Position numbers and translations under genes: made by a program
Shown here: positions 16,301 through 25,018 of the stretch, piece by piece
Position numbering within the stretch: the stretch's first letter is position 1
Layout of the letters: the number at the start of each line of letters is the position of its first letter
Notes under the pieces: model-generated
What the model was told of the DNA's origin: nothing
What the model saw: only the letters and a program-made list of their open reading frames with translations
The model's database searches: none
From: an uncultured Planctomycetaceae bacterium
GTDB lineage: Bacteria; Planctomycetota; Planctomycetia; Pirellulales; Pirellulaceae
NCBI GenBank assembly: GCA_903927685.1
Contig: CAIYOB010000836.1
Span: forward strand, 1-28,601
DNA length: 28,601 nt
Direction of reading: 5' to 3'

Positions 16301-18332
16301 CTTCCGACGGACTCTGGGCGTCGTACGTCAGGAAGTGACCCGCGATGGCGCTCGTCGGAGGCGTCGACGTAAAAGCCTGCGGCGCCGTCGTGTCCAGCGT
16401 CACCTGCAGCGGGGTGGAGGTTGGGCTGCGGCTGCCATTGAGCGTCTGGACCGCTGTCAGCGAGTACACGCCGTCGCCGAGCGCGGCGAGGTTATTCGTG
16501 GTAATGTCGATAGTCGTGCCGTTGGCAGTGCCTTGCCCGATCACCGTTTCACCGCGCAGGATCTGGACCGTGGCCCCGGTCACCACATTGGAGACGCGGA
16601 ACGGGAGGTTGGTGATGTTGGTGACGTTGTCGGTGGGGATGTTCGAGTCGCCGGCTTCCAACAGGTCCAAGGTCGGCGTGCCGGGCAGAACCGTCAATGG
16701 CACCGACTGCCGGTCCCAGGTATCCCCCGTGTTCGAGCCGCTCACAGCGCGGACGGCGACGATCACCTCCGTCGTCCCCACAAAGCCGGCGTTCGGGGTC
16801 ACCGTGACCAGGCCCGTGTCGTGGTTGACATTGACCGTATAGTTCGCATTGGTGACCGCATTGGCGTCGAAGTAGACTGCGTCGCCTTCGACGTCCACGG
16901 CCTCCAACTGCAGATTGACGGGCGTGCCCATCGGCGTTGATAACGCGGCAATGTCTTTCAAAAAGGGGCCGCCGTTCGCGCCGCCGTTGGCCGTGGTGTC
17001 CGCCTTGACGGTGACCTTGAACGTGTCCTGAACGCTGTGGCCCTGGGCATCCGTCACGGTGACGGTCACATTCGCCTGGCCGCTGGCGCCTTCCGCCGCC
17101 TTCAGCATGACGACGCCGTTCTCGCTATCGTCGAAAATCGTCACCTGTTCCATGGTGATGTCATACGTCGGCCGGTCGGCAGATGTCGTCGCGGTGTTGC
17201 CGATGGATTCCAGGACGTGATAGCCCTCCGTCATGATGCCGAAAACGGAGTGATTAAAGTCCAGATGCCGCGTGGCGGCGAGCGTCACGAAGAATTGCGA
17301 GTCATTCGTGTCGTCGGTGCTCTTGGCGTACGACAACAGCCCCGCGCGGTTATGTTGCAGGTCGACATGGAACTGGTCATCGAAATCGCCCAGGGTGGAA
17401 CCTCCCGTGCCGGTTCCAGTGGGATCGCCACCCTGGATCACGAAGCCCTCAATCACCCGGTGGAAAATAATGTCCTCGTAGAAGCCGTCCTCGGCGAGTT
17501 CAACGACGCGGCTCGTCGGACGCGGCGCGCGATCCTCGAACAACTGAAAGACCATGCCACCCCAGTCCTTCACGTCGATCCGCATGCTGCGGTTGCCTTG
17601 CAGCAACGTCGGCGCAACCAGCGACGGATTGTCACTGGTAATCGTGTACGTCAACGTACCTCCGTTGGGATCATATCCGTCCAGCGGAATGTGCAGCGGC
17701 GATCCGCCCAGCAGCGTGAGGTCGTCAATCGGCTTGATGAACGGGGTTTCCGATGTGGGAATGGCCACCCCGGACCGTTGGGAAATGGTTGCCAGCGTCT
17801 GCTGGCCCGTCAGCCGCGTCTGGTCCGGAAACTCCCAGGTGGGAAAACTCGTGATGTTGGCCGCCGTACCGACCGAGTTGAGCGTGCGGTCAGGATTGGT
17901 CACTTCGATGAAGGGGAGGTAGTCCGCTCCGTCTTCGAACAGGGCCTTCTGTGCGTTGCAGTGCGCGCACCACGCGGCGCCGTAGTACTTCACGCCGGCC
18001 TGCGTTAGCGCCTTGGCAAATGCAACCAAGTCCTGCTGTGCCTCTCCCTCGCCCGTCTGGCCGATGGAAAAGGCCGTGGCGGACACCAGCGACTCGTCAA
18101 CAGAAGATGCAACCGCGAGCATGGGCGCTCCGAGGGCATCCTCGCTTGGATCTCCATTCGCCAGCAGTCCTTCCGCATCATATAAATCGCCCGCGAGCAA
18201 CTGCCGTGTTTCGAGCGATTCCAGGACGAACGCTCGCTTCCGCCGGGTCGAGCGACTGCGGCCCTTCCGACCCGTCGAACCAAAACCACACAGATCTGCA
18301 AGCCGACGCGGGAACCGTTGTTGACTCTTCAT
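13344..18332 (-). CDS. Giant secreted protein: thioredoxin-like, cyclophilin, Ig-like, cohesin-like and tandem-95 domains
   Basis: A 1662-residue protein from the reverse-strand ATG at 18330-18332. The N-terminus is basic and carries [15 protein letters not shown] (about 35-49), a form of the planctomycete LEPR-XLL export signature. Residues about 100-190 are thioredoxin-like with a redox motif CAHC (122-125) and SFPTWEF, as in VKOR-linked thioredoxins. Residues about 259-400 are a cyclophilin-type peptidyl-prolyl isomerase with [14 protein letters not shown] (catalytic Arg292), SQFFVT and LDFNHSVFG. Ig-like/He_PIG domains follow (about 430-735), then a cohesin-like domain (about 737-894), four tandem-95 cadherin-like repeats (about 895-1280, each with NDxxTV...FTYTV), a carboxypeptidase-regulatory-like fold (about 1284-1354) and an acidic, Ala/Val-rich tail. 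A cell-surface or matrix role with folding or disulfide activity is inference. Confidence 0.88.
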   Translation of the reverse strand: MKSQQRFPRRLADLCGFGSTGRKGRSRSTRRKRAFVLESLETRQLLAGDLYDAEGLLANGDPSEDALGAPMLAVASSVDESLVSATAFSIGQTGEGEAQQDLVAFAKALTQAGVKYYGAAWCAHCNAQKALFEDGADYLPFIEVTNPDRTLNSVGTAANITSFPTWEFPDQTRLTGQQTLATISQRSGVAIPTSETPFIKPIDDLTLLGGSPLHIPLDGYDPNGGTLTYTITSDNPSLVAPTLLQGNRSMRIDVKDWGGMVFQLFEDRAPRPTSRVVELAEDGFYEDIIFHRVIEGFVIQGGDPTGTGTGGSTLGDFDDQFHVDLQHNRAGLLSYAKSTDDTNDSQFFVTLAATRHLDFNHSVFGIMTEGYHVLESIGNTATTSADRPTYDITMEQVTIFDDSENGVVMLKAAEGASGQANVTVTVTDAQGHSVQDTFKVTVKADTTANGGANGGPFLKDIAALSTPMGTPVNLQLEAVDVEGDAVYFDANAVTNANYTVNVNHDTGLVTVTPNAGFVGTTEVIVAVRAVSGSNTGDTWDRQSVPLTVLPGTPTLDLLEAGDSNIPTDNVTNITNLPFRVSNVVTGATVQILRGETVIGQGTANGTTIDITTNNLAALGDGVYSLTAVQTLNGSRSPTSTPLQVTLDTTAPQAFTSTPPTSAIAGHFLTYDAQSPSEGTVGFSYSLVGGPTGAAIDSATGVLSWTPTTDQAGERLFQVRGMDLAGNAVTQNLSVDVTTVTQEVRLRLATTNLDGTPISTVSSGQEFLLKVFVQDIRPVAKGVFAAYLDVTYQANMVSIADTTIVYSDPYENGKTGNLGVAGVIDDAGAFAGFTQTGAAEKPLLAVRMRADAAGQVQFAGNPADNTGNQILVYDNDTPIAWDAVTIQPAALTVTAGVTAVDDVYNVDEDSTGTTLNVLSNDTTQLPGTLTVSAVGATSHGGTVTIAANNLSLTYRPAANFFGEDQFTYTVRNGDAAAIGTVTVQVQPMNDPPTAVNDTFTVGADTQANFLNVLTNDGISPDQDETLRVTVVGTTSQGGTVTIAPNGTHLLYTPKAGFGGQETFTYTVSDRTTGGLTATATVTVTVESGPLPTAVADTATVAEDAAQTAIDVLANDTPGETGGVLKVTAVGTSAKGGTVTVGTSGANILYRPAANFNGTDTFTYTVQEVGGRAATATVTVTVTSVNDPPTATNDTYDVPKDTAARTLEVLGNDAFAPDTGETLTITAVTQGTQQGVVQIAANSRSVTYQPKAGYKGDETFTYTISDGNGGTAQATVTIHVLEYTPRSISGNVATRFTALGGMKIDLTGTDEFSNAVTMSTHSLADGTFAFDDMAPGNYSLYAIQAGAPKFLIDQPNAVTVESDFSAGDSTENNFELPGRQAKFLTIADFLVTAPRQTSRSPANSLTLAVVPGQTQEWYSILSGWTGYTNLSLQLSANKAQLTLTATNAQNQQFSGSLNAGNPNLVKWLGSEGTAFLLRVDAGPDQFGLQPVVSETAAAADESGEGEFNSARMASPTLESVTFAEPRSMPALFVTPSAADVTETSLATDAVLDVAVPAVELTPAAISSPVADTATPTSTVGADADWLLTSLEAGVRSEAEGESATRPEAAPASAAVDAVMTLGQFSIPAVAQDEPVVAEMADEDEYAALIDTLLADDSVLVADWL

Positions 18333-19165
18333 TGTCCTAACCGTCAAAAAAACGAAGTTCCAGGCACCTGACCCATTCTTCCCAGCTAACGCACTCTTAC
18401 CAGATCGTTCATTTGGTTATCTCGCTGTTAGCTATTCTTCCCAAGCCTCGTATCCAAACACGGCCGTGCTGTTGTTTCACCCGGTATAATCAAAAAAAAC
18501 GTCAAAACCGGGAACCGCGACACCAGCCTCGCCCCACCCAGCGTGTCGTCAAGGAATGGGAGTGAGCCACTTGTCGCCGCGAACTGGGCCCAGCACGGTA
18601 ACAATTGGCCGCCACCCAATTATTGCCGGTTCACGCGGATGTCAATGACTGAGGCTCGAAGTCCCCTCGGATCAAGCTACGAGCGAATACACGCTGCCAA
18701 TGCCGGATTTGACGCGCGATGAGATCCAAAGTTCCCGAGTCAACGCCTCTGAATGCTTGAAACAAATGATCAAGCTTTATTTGTATTTGGATAAAGGCAT
18801 TTTCATCAATGCTTTTATCGGCGATTGCCGGGGCAACGTTGCGGCACCGGCGGAGGGAACGTTGGCCGGCGGTGGTGGATTGCTTTGACGGACCAAGCTG
18901 AGTCGCCCCCCCCGGCATCTGGAGTGACTGCTCGGTGGCGATTGGGGCTCGAAGCGACACACCTAGCTGCCAAGGCGGTCCCGACGCTGAGCGCAGAGCC
19001 GTCGTTCGCAACGCTGTGAAATGTCGGCTGGGGGGGCTTGTTTTTTGGAGTCAGGCAGATCGGAACTCCGTCTTCATTGCCTCCAGAGCACTGGCATAGA
19101 CCTCTCGGTGAAGACGGAAGCTTGAAGTGCCTGACCCGGGGGTTCGCTGGCGATTGCGAGCCAAC
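18333..19165. other. Gene-poor stretch upstream of the giant protein gene
   Basis: About 830 bases. Short frames exist on both strands between 18631 and 19019, but none has a ribosome-binding site or recognisable motif. The section 18690-18830 is noticeably AT-richer than its surroundings. Two related short motifs, GGCACCTGACCC (18363-18374) and GTGCCTGACCC (19127-19137), occur near the two ends. Promoter elements for the giant protein must lie in the first part but I cannot point to a clear pair of boxes. Confidence 0.5.
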
Positions 19166-19753
19166 TCAGAACGCTCCGGCGGTCGGGGCCGTCGAAACTA
19201 CGTCATGGGGAACGTGATGGTGCACTGACGGAGGGGAAAAACTGATACTGGGACCGGGAGCGGACTCTGCGGACACCACACGCAGGCTCGGTTGGGGCAG
19301 CGTGACGTCGGTCACCTCCGGTTCGCCATCACGACGTTCAAAGTCGGACGGGACAAGTTCGCCAGAGATCACCTGAAGCAGCTTTGAAATACACAGCTTG
19401 TTCATGCTTGTTCGGTGATTATGCGCTTCATGCCGTAGCGCCTCGTGCAGACTCTTCGGAAGCCGGACGGTGATGACCCGGGTCGCCTCCTCCGGAATCT
19501 TCTGGCCTCGGTTCTTTTCACGCAGCTTAGCTAGCATCTGCTGGATCTCGCCAAACTCCGAGGTCGCCGAGAAACGCGTCCTCGCCTCATGCCCCGGAAA
19601 CAGTTGATCGATGATCCCTTCGACCCCGAGAACTTCACGGTAAAACGTGACCCAATCCGGGTCGTTACGAAATCGCTCGGACGCAAGCTGATGCGCTCGC
19701 TGAGCTCGATCCCCGTGCAGCGTTTCTTGGGCTTCCATCGCGACATCCAGCAT
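19166..19753 (-). CDS. HicB-like ribbon-helix-helix protein, orphan
   Basis: A 195-residue protein. The start is set by AAGGAG six bases upstream of the reverse-strand ATG at 19751-19753; a longer frame to 19921 lacks this. Residues about 20-55 form an N-terminal helical region (ASERFRNDPDWVTFYREVLGVEGIIDQLFP). Residues about 91-128 are a ribbon-helix-helix/HicB-type DNA-binding domain: TRVITVRLPKSLHEALRHEA, then NHRTSMNKLCISKLLQ. The remaining 65 residues are low-complexity, rich in Ser/Pro/His. HicB-type antitoxins usually pair with a HicA toxin, but none is visible within 500 bases on either side. It may be a free-standing regulator. AT-richer composition than the flanking genes suggests acquisition. 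Confidence 0.75.
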   Translation of the reverse strand: MLDVAMEAQETLHGDRAQRAHQLASERFRNDPDWVTFYREVLGVEGIIDQLFPGHEARTRFSATSEFGEIQQMLAKLREKNRGQKIPEEATRVITVRLPKSLHEALRHEAHNHRTSMNKLCISKLLQVISGELVPSDFERRDGEPEVTDVTLPQPSLRVVSAESAPGPSISFSPPSVHHHVPHDVVSTAPTAGAF

Positions 19754-20258
19754 CTTCGGCTCCTTCCATTTAGTCTTGCGGGAACTAATCCGGGAAGTGG
19801 TCAGGTTCAGTGGTACACGGTTTACTTTGAACGTGTCCTGGAAGTCAAGACCAGCACCGATGTGCCTGCAACGCTTGCACTTACGAATCAGTCGATGTGG
19901 CCGCCCGATTTTGAGCATCACTGCCAGTTTTGTGGGCGTGTGGGTGGTTGCATAAAATTATGGCATGCCGTTTCGTACCACTACAATTAATGGGAAATGG
20001 AATTTTCCAAAATTTCTTGACGCCCTCACCCCAGTCCGGCGAAGACTGCTGACTCCAGGGCAACGGCTGGGAGATGTGTTACATGGGAACACTATTGACT
20101 CACGTCGACAGCGGTACTGTACCTAGATGTATTGTTAGCCTTAGACTGAGTCTTGTGGCCTGGGACACAGGCTGACGATGGCCACGTGCGGGAGCAAAGA
20201 TTGCGAGCCAGACTACTAGCCGACGGCTCAAGAATCGGGTAATATTCGTCTCGTTCGC
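19754..20258. other. Intergenic region between the HicB-like gene and tRNA-Val
   Basis: About 500 bases with no supported gene. An upstream in-frame extension of the HicB-like frame reaches 19921 but lacks a start signal. The stretch before the tRNA contains a possible promoter TTGACT near 20094, without a well-spaced -10 box. Confidence 0.45.
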
Positions 20259-20332
20259 GGGCGTTTAGCTCAGTTGGTTAGAGCGCTATCCTCACACGGT
20301 AGAGGTCACTGGTTCGAGTCCAGTAACGCCCA
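20259..20332 (+). tRNA. tRNA-Val (anticodon CAC)
   Basis: A 74-base cloverleaf. The acceptor stem is GGGCGTT (20259-20265) with AACGCCC (20325-20331) and discriminator A20332. The D arm contains AGCTCAGTTGGTTAGAGC, the anticodon arm CTATC-CTCACAC-GGTAG with anticodon CAC, and the T arm ACTGG-TTCGAGT-CCAGT. The 3' CCA is not encoded (CTCG follows). CAC reads GUG valine codons. Confidence 0.95.
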
Positions 20333-21114
20333 CTCGATGTAAGTTCTATATAATAAAAGGCTTGCGTCGAATTCTGACAGTCGGAATTGCAGCAGTTCCC
20401 GAGGGGCGATTACCCCTTTGCGAGCGGAATATCGGGGTGCTGCACGCCTGAAGCTCGCTGTTGGCCGCCGAAGTACGCTCGTCACAAGCCATCTGGTTAA
20501 GCCATTTTCAATATCGATGGCACACTCTGTGACCTCAGGCCCGTGAGAAACCGCATGATTGAAGGTGCGGTATCCAGAAGCTGACTTCAGCTGGGGCGCA
20601 ACAGGTACGGGCTGGCAACACCCTCGTCGCGGATCTACCGCACACGATCGGCACGACGGTCGCGGGGTTTCTGATCGCCGCCGCGCTGGAACTGCATCGG
20701 TTCCGCGACTGTCGGTTTGAAACAAGTTCAGGCAGAACCCTCCCTGCCTCAATCAACTTGGCGGCCCAATGGCCTTGGTTCTGCCTGTCCCGGACAGTTT
20801 TTTGCCACTGTTTCCTTTGTCCCCCGCTCGCCAACCGTTCTGTTTCGTGGTATGCTCGGCGGAAAAGTCAACCGAGGCTGATGCAAAACACCTGAACCTC
20901 CCACCCAACCAGCCAAGCGATTGCCGCACAATTTACCAGGGACGTAACATCGGGCACCGTCCGGCATGGTGTTTGGATTTGCAGCAAAGTCGAGCAACTG
21001 TAGTGTTTCCGCGGCGTGCGCAGCGGGATTCGTCACCAGCGCGGTGAAGGACCGTTTCTGTGGCGTCGATGAAGTGGCGTTTGTTTTCTCACTCTTGTTA
21101 AGGAGGGCTCTGCG
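20333..21114. other. Intergenic region after tRNA-Val
   Basis: About 780 bases without a supported gene. No integrase, no repeat of the tRNA 3' end and no strong palindrome were found, so there is no sign of an integration site. A reverse-strand frame that runs into the tRNA is discussed among the rejected items. Confidence 0.55.
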
Positions 21115-21429
21115 ATGCGATTGCTTCTCGCCGTAGTTGTTCTGTTGGCCGCCTGCTTGGCGGTCCCCGCCGTTCAAGCGGCGGATTCGCCGGATCAGGC
21201 CAAGCCGGATCAGGTGACCCCGGACCAAGCTAAGCCGGATCAGGCCAAGCCGGACCAGGCTACCCCGGATCAGGCTAAGCCGGACCAGGCCAAGCCGGAC
21301 CAGGCCAAGCCGGACCAGGCTAAGCCGGACCAAGCTAAGCCGGACCAGGTCAAGCCCGACCAGGTCAAGCCGGACCAGTGCAAGTCCGATTGCTGCAAGG
21401 CCAAGGGGCGGTTGGCCCGTCGTCGCTAG
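21115..21429 (+). CDS. Small secreted protein with about twelve KPDQA-type pentapeptide repeats
   Basis: A 104-residue protein with AAGGAGG upstream of ATG 21115. Residues 1-22 form a signal peptide ending VQA; an alternative reading is a lipoprotein signal with LAAC at 11-14. Residues about 25-90 are almost only repeats of (A/V)(K/T)PDQ, about thirteen units, encoded by 15-base tandem repeats near 21187-21378. The end is Cys- and Arg/Lys-rich (QCKSDCCKAKGRLARRR). Each unit carries one Lys, one Asp and one Pro, so the repeat region should be extended, charged and near neutral. No enzyme motif is present. The function is unknown; a spacer, ion-binding or wall-associated role is speculation. 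The number of units is likely to vary between strains. Confidence 0.8.
   Translation: MRLLLAVVVLLAACLAVPAVQAADSPDQAKPDQVTPDQAKPDQAKPDQATPDQAKPDQAKPDQAKPDQAKPDQAKPDQVKPDQVKPDQCKSDCCKAKGRLARRR
21187..21378 (+). repeat. 15-base tandem repeat encoding KPDQA units
   Basis: The repeat unit is of the type GCCAAGCCGGACCAG with third-position and A/V, K/T codon differences between copies. About twelve to thirteen copies follow in register with the reading frame, so length changes by whole units keep the protein in frame. Confidence 0.9.
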
Positions 21430-21462
21430 ACTCGGCAAACCAGCTGATCGGCTTTCAAGCCC

Positions 21463-21504
21463 GGAAAGATGCCCCCGCAGCTTGCGAGGGCATCTTTCCT
21501 TTTT
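21463..21504 (+). terminator. Rho-independent terminator of the KPDQA protein gene
   Basis: GGAAAGATGCCC (21463-21474) pairs perfectly with GGGCATCTTTCC (21488-21499). Inside the loop CGCA and TGCG can pair further. TTTTT follows at 21500-21504. It is the clearest terminator in the window and lies 34 bases after the stop codon at 21429. Confidence 0.93.
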
Positions 21505-21597
21505 CGAAATTCGCCTGTTCCGCACTGTCGCCCACCTGTTCTTGGGCTGTTTGTAAACGCGGTCGCCGCCACCGCGAGAGCTTCGAGGAATCGTGAA

Positions 21598-22872
21598 ATG
21601 AAGAGTGTCGTTTTCCGCTTTTCGCTGACCCTCGTTTCCACGCTGACTTGCGCCTTCAGCGGCGCGCGTGCGGCCAGTCCGCAGACGGACAGCAACATCC
21701 GTCCGCGCGATGTGAATGGAACCGTCGTCCAGAGCGAGCGGGATGAACAGCGGGCATTGTTCAACTACTACTTCCGCGACCGGGACCTGCAGTACGAGAC
21801 CAAGTTGGCGGACCTGAAGTCAGAGGGCAGTGTCCCCAGCTGGAGGATTCCTTATTCGGCGGACATTCATCCAGAGACGGCAGGCGGCATGAGCGATGCG
21901 CGCGTGGCCCGTCCGGTCGGTCTTTTTGCCCGCCGGCGACAGGGCGTTTCGCCGGCGCGCGGCGGAACCGGATCCGGATCGCTGAATGTCTACGACTTGG
22001 CATTCAACGATGGCCAGGGGCTGGCCAATGCGTATGAAGCCAAACGGATCATGGGCACGCCGCGAGCGATCTTTCCTGCGATGCGGATGCGATCCGGTTC
22101 CGAGTCTTGGGAGGGCTACTGCAGCGGTTTCACCGCCTCGACGATCAAGCATCCCGAGCCGGTCAAGTCCGTCGATGCGGGCCGGGTTGGCGGGACTCCC
22201 GGCGTCATCGTCCGCCCGGCGGACATTAAAGCCTTGCTGTCGTGCATTTACAATCGGACGACCGACGACAGCTTCCTCTTCCTCGCTCCGCCCACGGCAC
22301 GGGATGGCGGTCCCAATATGGGCACATTTCACTTGACCCTGGCTAACTATGTGGGCCAAGCCGGGTATCCGGTCGGAATGGACCGCACCAAGGGGCAGGT
22401 CGCCTGGAACAATCCCGTGTATGCCTATAAGGTCAACTCGATGACCGATGCGGGCGAAGGTGATGGACTGACGTACAAAGACGTCGAAACCTCGGTCACC
22501 TACAGCTATTACGGGAGTGATTCGTCACTGCAGACCGATACGGATAGCGGTGAGCGGGTTGGCAACCGAAAACAGTCGATGACCTTCCGCTATACTCTGG
22601 CACTGGACAGCGAGGGCAAGATCGTCGGAGGAAAGGCGCGAAGCTCGAGCGGCCACTTCCTCTGGATTCCCTTGTACGCCGTGCAAGCCAAGCCGGACGG
22701 TTCCGTCCAGGGCAACCCGTATGTCGATGTCCGCAAAGTGATCGCCTTGGCCCGCGCGTCAGCGCTGCCGGAGGTCCAGGCCAAGTATGACGAAGTGACC
22801 ATCGGTCCGCGCATCGACCCGGCGCTGGAACCGGAGTCCGAGTCGCGTGACGAGACCGCGGACGCCAATTGA
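21598..22872 (+). CDS. Secreted transglutaminase-like protein (TGase-elicitor type)
   Basis: A 424-residue protein starting at ATG 21598 with GAGGAA upstream; a longer in-frame start at 21469 lies inside the terminator and is rejected. Residues 1-25 form a signal peptide (ARA then AS). The central part has the ordered motifs WEGYCSGF (Cys175), ADIKALLSCIYN, GTFHLTLANYVG (His245) and MDRTKGQVAWNNPVYAY (Asp262), which I associate with the TGase_elicitor family, named after the Phytophthora GP42 elicitor. Cys175/His245/Asp262 would form the triad. Family members make epsilon-(gamma-glutamyl)lysine cross-links or act as cysteine hydrolases. The adjacent repeat protein is made of KPDQA units, rich in both Gln and Lys, so it could be a substrate; this link is inference only. 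The family call is from memory of motifs. Confidence 0.62.
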   Translation: MKSVVFRFSLTLVSTLTCAFSGARAASPQTDSNIRPRDVNGTVVQSERDEQRALFNYYFRDRDLQYETKLADLKSEGSVPSWRIPYSADIHPETAGGMSDARVARPVGLFARRRQGVSPARGGTGSGSLNVYDLAFNDGQGLANAYEAKRIMGTPRAIFPAMRMRSGSESWEGYCSGFTASTIKHPEPVKSVDAGRVGGTPGVIVRPADIKALLSCIYNRTTDDSFLFLAPPTARDGGPNMGTFHLTLANYVGQAGYPVGMDRTKGQVAWNNPVYAYKVNSMTDAGEGDGLTYKDVETSVTYSYYGSDSSLQTDTDSGERVGNRKQSMTFRYTLALDSEGKIVGGKARSSSGHFLWIPLYAVQAKPDGSVQGNPYVDVRKVIALARASALPEVQAKYDEVTIGPRIDPALEPESESRDETADAN

Positions 22873-22902
22873 AGCCGGACTGTTGGCGACCGTTTCCCCT
22901 CT

Positions 22903-23163
22903 TCATGCCGGTTTCCTCGCGGCCAGCAGCCGGCGAAGTACTGGGGGCTGTGGAAACTCGTTGATCGCCGGGTCGGAGCGTAGCGCCGCGGCGACTTGTT
23001 CCAACTGCTCCGCGGCGTTCAGCGCCAAGTCGACAAAGATCCAGCGCTGGCCTGCAAAATCGCACTGACCGCCGCCGCTTCCGCCCAGCCATTCTTCACG
23101 AATGCGGTAGCCTAGCCGTTGGGCCAAGTCCAGGGCCTGTTCCCTCAAGTCGACTGTATGCAT
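22903..23163 (-). CDS. Small conserved-looking protein of unknown function
   Basis: An 86-residue protein on the reverse strand, convergent with the transglutaminase-like gene (30-base gap). It has DLAQRLGYRIREEWLGGSGGGQC (18-34) followed by GQRWIFVDLALNAAEQLEQVAAAL. The strand/helix alternation and the GGSGGGxC loop look like a small alpha/beta protein that I cannot place. There is no signal peptide. The ATG at 23163 has no clear Shine-Dalgarno sequence. The support is length, protein-like composition and convergent layout. Confidence 0.65.
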   Translation of the reverse strand: MHTVDLREQALDLAQRLGYRIREEWLGGSGGGQCDFAGQRWIFVDLALNAAEQLEQVAAALRSDPAINEFPQPPVLRRLLAARKPA

Positions 23164-23365
23164 GCAGCGTGTTCCTCGTGCCGGTGGCAGCGATTATAGG
23201 GGCTTCTGCTGCAGTGAGCCAGTTCAATGCGACGATACCTACCGTGTCTGTAAGCCGCTGACGTGCAAAGAGTTAAGACTTGCCGGACAGGTAAACCGCA
23301 ACAATCGCCCACGACTCGGCAATCCGGCGAAGATGGCGGTTCTAGAACCGACTTGAGGCCCACCG

Positions 23366-24199
23366 ATGACGACGAACGGGACCAGCGGGATGGCGAGCGC
23401 CGATGAACGGATCGCTCTTCTCCAACAGCAATTGGCTCAGGCCCAAAGACTGACGGCGATTGGGGAACTCGCTAGCACGGTCACGCACGAATTCAACAAC
23501 GTGCTGATGACGATCATCAACTACGCGAAGATGGGAGTTCGGCACAAGGACGAGGCGACAAGGGACAAAGCGTTCGAGAAGATCCTGGCGGCCGGTGAGC
23601 GGGCGGCGACGATCACCAACGCGGTGCTGGGTGCGGCCCGAAACCGGTCCGACTCCTTCGAGCCCACCGATCTGGCCGCGATCATCAAGGAGACCTTGGT
23701 CCTGCTCGACCGCGAGTTGCGCAAATATCGGGTCAGCGTTGATACGCAGATTCAATCGGTCCCACCCGCCAGAGCGATCGGCAACCAGATTCAGCAGATT
23801 CTGCTTAACCTGTTGATCAATGCCCGCCAGGCGATGTCCGAGGGAGGACGGATCTTCATCGGGCTGTCGCATGATCCGACCAGCGACACCGTCGACCTGA
23901 CCGTCCGCGACACCGGCAGCGGGATCCCAGCCGACAAACTGCCGCGGATTTTCGATCCGTTTTTCAGCACCAAGAAGGGGCCCGATGACAGCGGCAAAGG
24001 CGGCACCGGTCTGGGGCTGGCGACCTGTCGGAGTATCGTCGAACATCACCGCGGGAGAATCCGCGTGGAGAGCAGTGTCGGAGTCGGCACCTGCTTTACC
24101 ATCAAGCTGCCGGTGTACCGCAAGCCGAAATCTGCGGTGGCCCCGCCGGTCGTTGCGCACGCGATGGCGGAAACGCTGGCGACGCACACGATCTCGTGA
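23366..24199 (+). CDS. Cytosolic sensor histidine kinase (NtrB-like dimerisation and ATPase domains)
   Basis: A 277-residue protein with no transmembrane segment. Residues about 12-35 form a coiled-coil-like helix (RIALLQQQLAQAQRLTAIGE). The H-box is STVTHEFNNVLMTI with phosphorylated His41, of the NtrB-like type in which the histidine is followed by E-F-N-N. The ATPase domain has the N-box LLNLLINARQA (146-156), G1 DTGSGIP (182-188), F-box FDPFFSTK (196-203) and G2 GGTGLGL (212-218). All catalytic boxes look intact, so autokinase activity is expected. No input domain precedes the coiled coil beyond about 12 residues, so the signal must come from a partner or through the helix. No response regulator is adjacent; the receiver-ATPase protein at 8354-9250 is far away. 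Confidence 0.92.
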   Translation: MTTNGTSGMASADERIALLQQQLAQAQRLTAIGELASTVTHEFNNVLMTIINYAKMGVRHKDEATRDKAFEKILAAGERAATITNAVLGAARNRSDSFEPTDLAAIIKETLVLLDRELRKYRVSVDTQIQSVPPARAIGNQIQQILLNLLINARQAMSEGGRIFIGLSHDPTSDTVDLTVRDTGSGIPADKLPRIFDPFFSTKKGPDDSGKGGTGLGLATCRSIVEHHRGRIRVESSVGVGTCFTIKLPVYRKPKSAVAPPVVAHAMAETLATHTIS

Positions 24200-24232
24200 C
24201 GGCACAGGCCTCACGTCGCTTCGGACTGGAAT

Positions 24233-24258
24233 GGCGGCCAGCGGCGTCTTTGGCCGCC
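24233..24258. terminator. Hairpin between convergent genes
   Basis: GGCGGCCA (24233-24240) pairs with TGGCCGCC (24251-24258) over a 10-base loop. It lies exactly between the stop of the kinase gene and that of the reverse-strand lipoprotein gene (starting at 24259), so it could serve both. There is no U-tract. Confidence 0.45.
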
Positions 24259-24876
24259 TCAGGGCCCCGTGGTCCGGTCGCGAATTTCCTGCAGAATGCG
24301 CTGCTCTAACGAAGCGTCACGTCCCAAGGCAATCCAGCCCAGAGTGAACGCATCCGCTCCCTGCTCCTCCTCGTTCCGGTTCAGGGTGGTCTCGTGGCGC
24401 ACGCGCGCCTGTCCGACGCTGGCATGCTGAGGACTTGCCATATCCTCCAGTTCTTTGTAGACCGCCAAGTCGATCAAGTAGCCGCCGCCTGTCGGGGTGA
24501 CCCGGACTACGGCCCGGCGGCGAATTGACTGTAACGTGGATTGCAGTCGTTCAGGTCCGTGGGTCGAGTCCCTCCGCCACGGTTCCAGTAGCGTCGCGCC
24601 GCCTACAGGAAACGTCTCGATGCGGCCCTCGAGCAGCACGTCGCCGACCTGGCGCACCCGTTCTTCCCGCTGAATCACAAAGTAATCGTCCAGGGCATCG
24701 ATGACCTGGTCCCAGAGCACGTCGCGATCGGTAACGGGAACCAGCAGCGGGTTTTCGAACCCGGGCGGCTGGGGGTTGGTCGGACCGACCAGAGAACCAT
24801 GCGAATACATGCCGCATCCGGCCGAGCTGCAGACCAGCACGGTGCAGAAGTACCAGATGCAGAGCCGGAAGAACAT
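24259..24876 (-). CDS. Putative lipoprotein of unknown function
   Basis: A 205-residue protein starting at the reverse-strand ATG at 24874-24876. The first 21 residues have a hydrophobic core (IWYFCTVLVCSS) ending in SAGC, a lipobox-like site with Cys21 as acylation candidate. The remainder has no motif I can name. LWDQVIDALDDYFVIQREERV (about 54-74) is helical; ATLLEPW and AVVRVTPTGGGYLIDLAVYKELE look beta-rich. The segment from about 158 onwards (SVGQARVRHETTLNRNE) is charged. The layout of a small exported protein with a strand-rich middle is like outer-membrane lipoproteins of unknown role in Planctomycetes. It is convergent with the kinase gene. Confidence 0.72.
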   Translation of the reverse strand: MFFRLCIWYFCTVLVCSSAGCGMYSHGSLVGPTNPQPPGFENPLLVPVTDRDVLWDQVIDALDDYFVIQREERVRQVGDVLLEGRIETFPVGGATLLEPWRRDSTHGPERLQSTLQSIRRRAVVRVTPTGGGYLIDLAVYKELEDMASPQHASVGQARVRHETTLNRNEEEQGADAFTLGWIALGRDASLEQRILQEIRDRTTGP

Positions 24877-25018
24877 GGAATCTCCGCTGGCAAGGCCAGA
24901 AACACAGCGCGCGACGCCACCCAGAGGCCGGTAGTTTGGCGAGAAGACGAAACGGCTGCAAGATCATTCCGCCGGGACGATTCCGCCAGGGGGCAGCCTC
25001 CCGGCTTCACTGGAAGTG

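Noticed and set aside
13884..18008. Long forward-strand frames under the giant protein gene
   Set aside because: They mirror the reverse-strand cadherin-like repeats; Val/Arg/Gly-rich with no recognisable domain.
18631..19011. 126-codon reverse frame and 62-codon forward frame in the gene-poor stretch
   Set aside because: No start signals and no recognisable domain; the two overlap each other on opposite strands.
20259..20332. tRNA gene as integration site of a genomic island
   Set aside because: No integrase gene and no second copy of the tRNA 3' end was found in the window.
20306..20752. 148-codon reverse-strand frame ending EWALLDSNQ
   Set aside because: The tail arises from antisense reading of the tRNA-Val gene, a well-known artefact; the remainder has no motif.
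21187..21378. CRISPR-like array
   Set aside because: The units are directly adjacent with no spacers and stay in frame with a coding sequence.
20749..21525. 258-codon reverse-strand frame with Leu-x-Leu-(I/V)-Arg repeats
   Set aside because: Produced by antisense reading of the 15-base KPDQA repeat. No ribosome-binding site, and the forward gene has signal peptide, Shine-Dalgarno and terminator.
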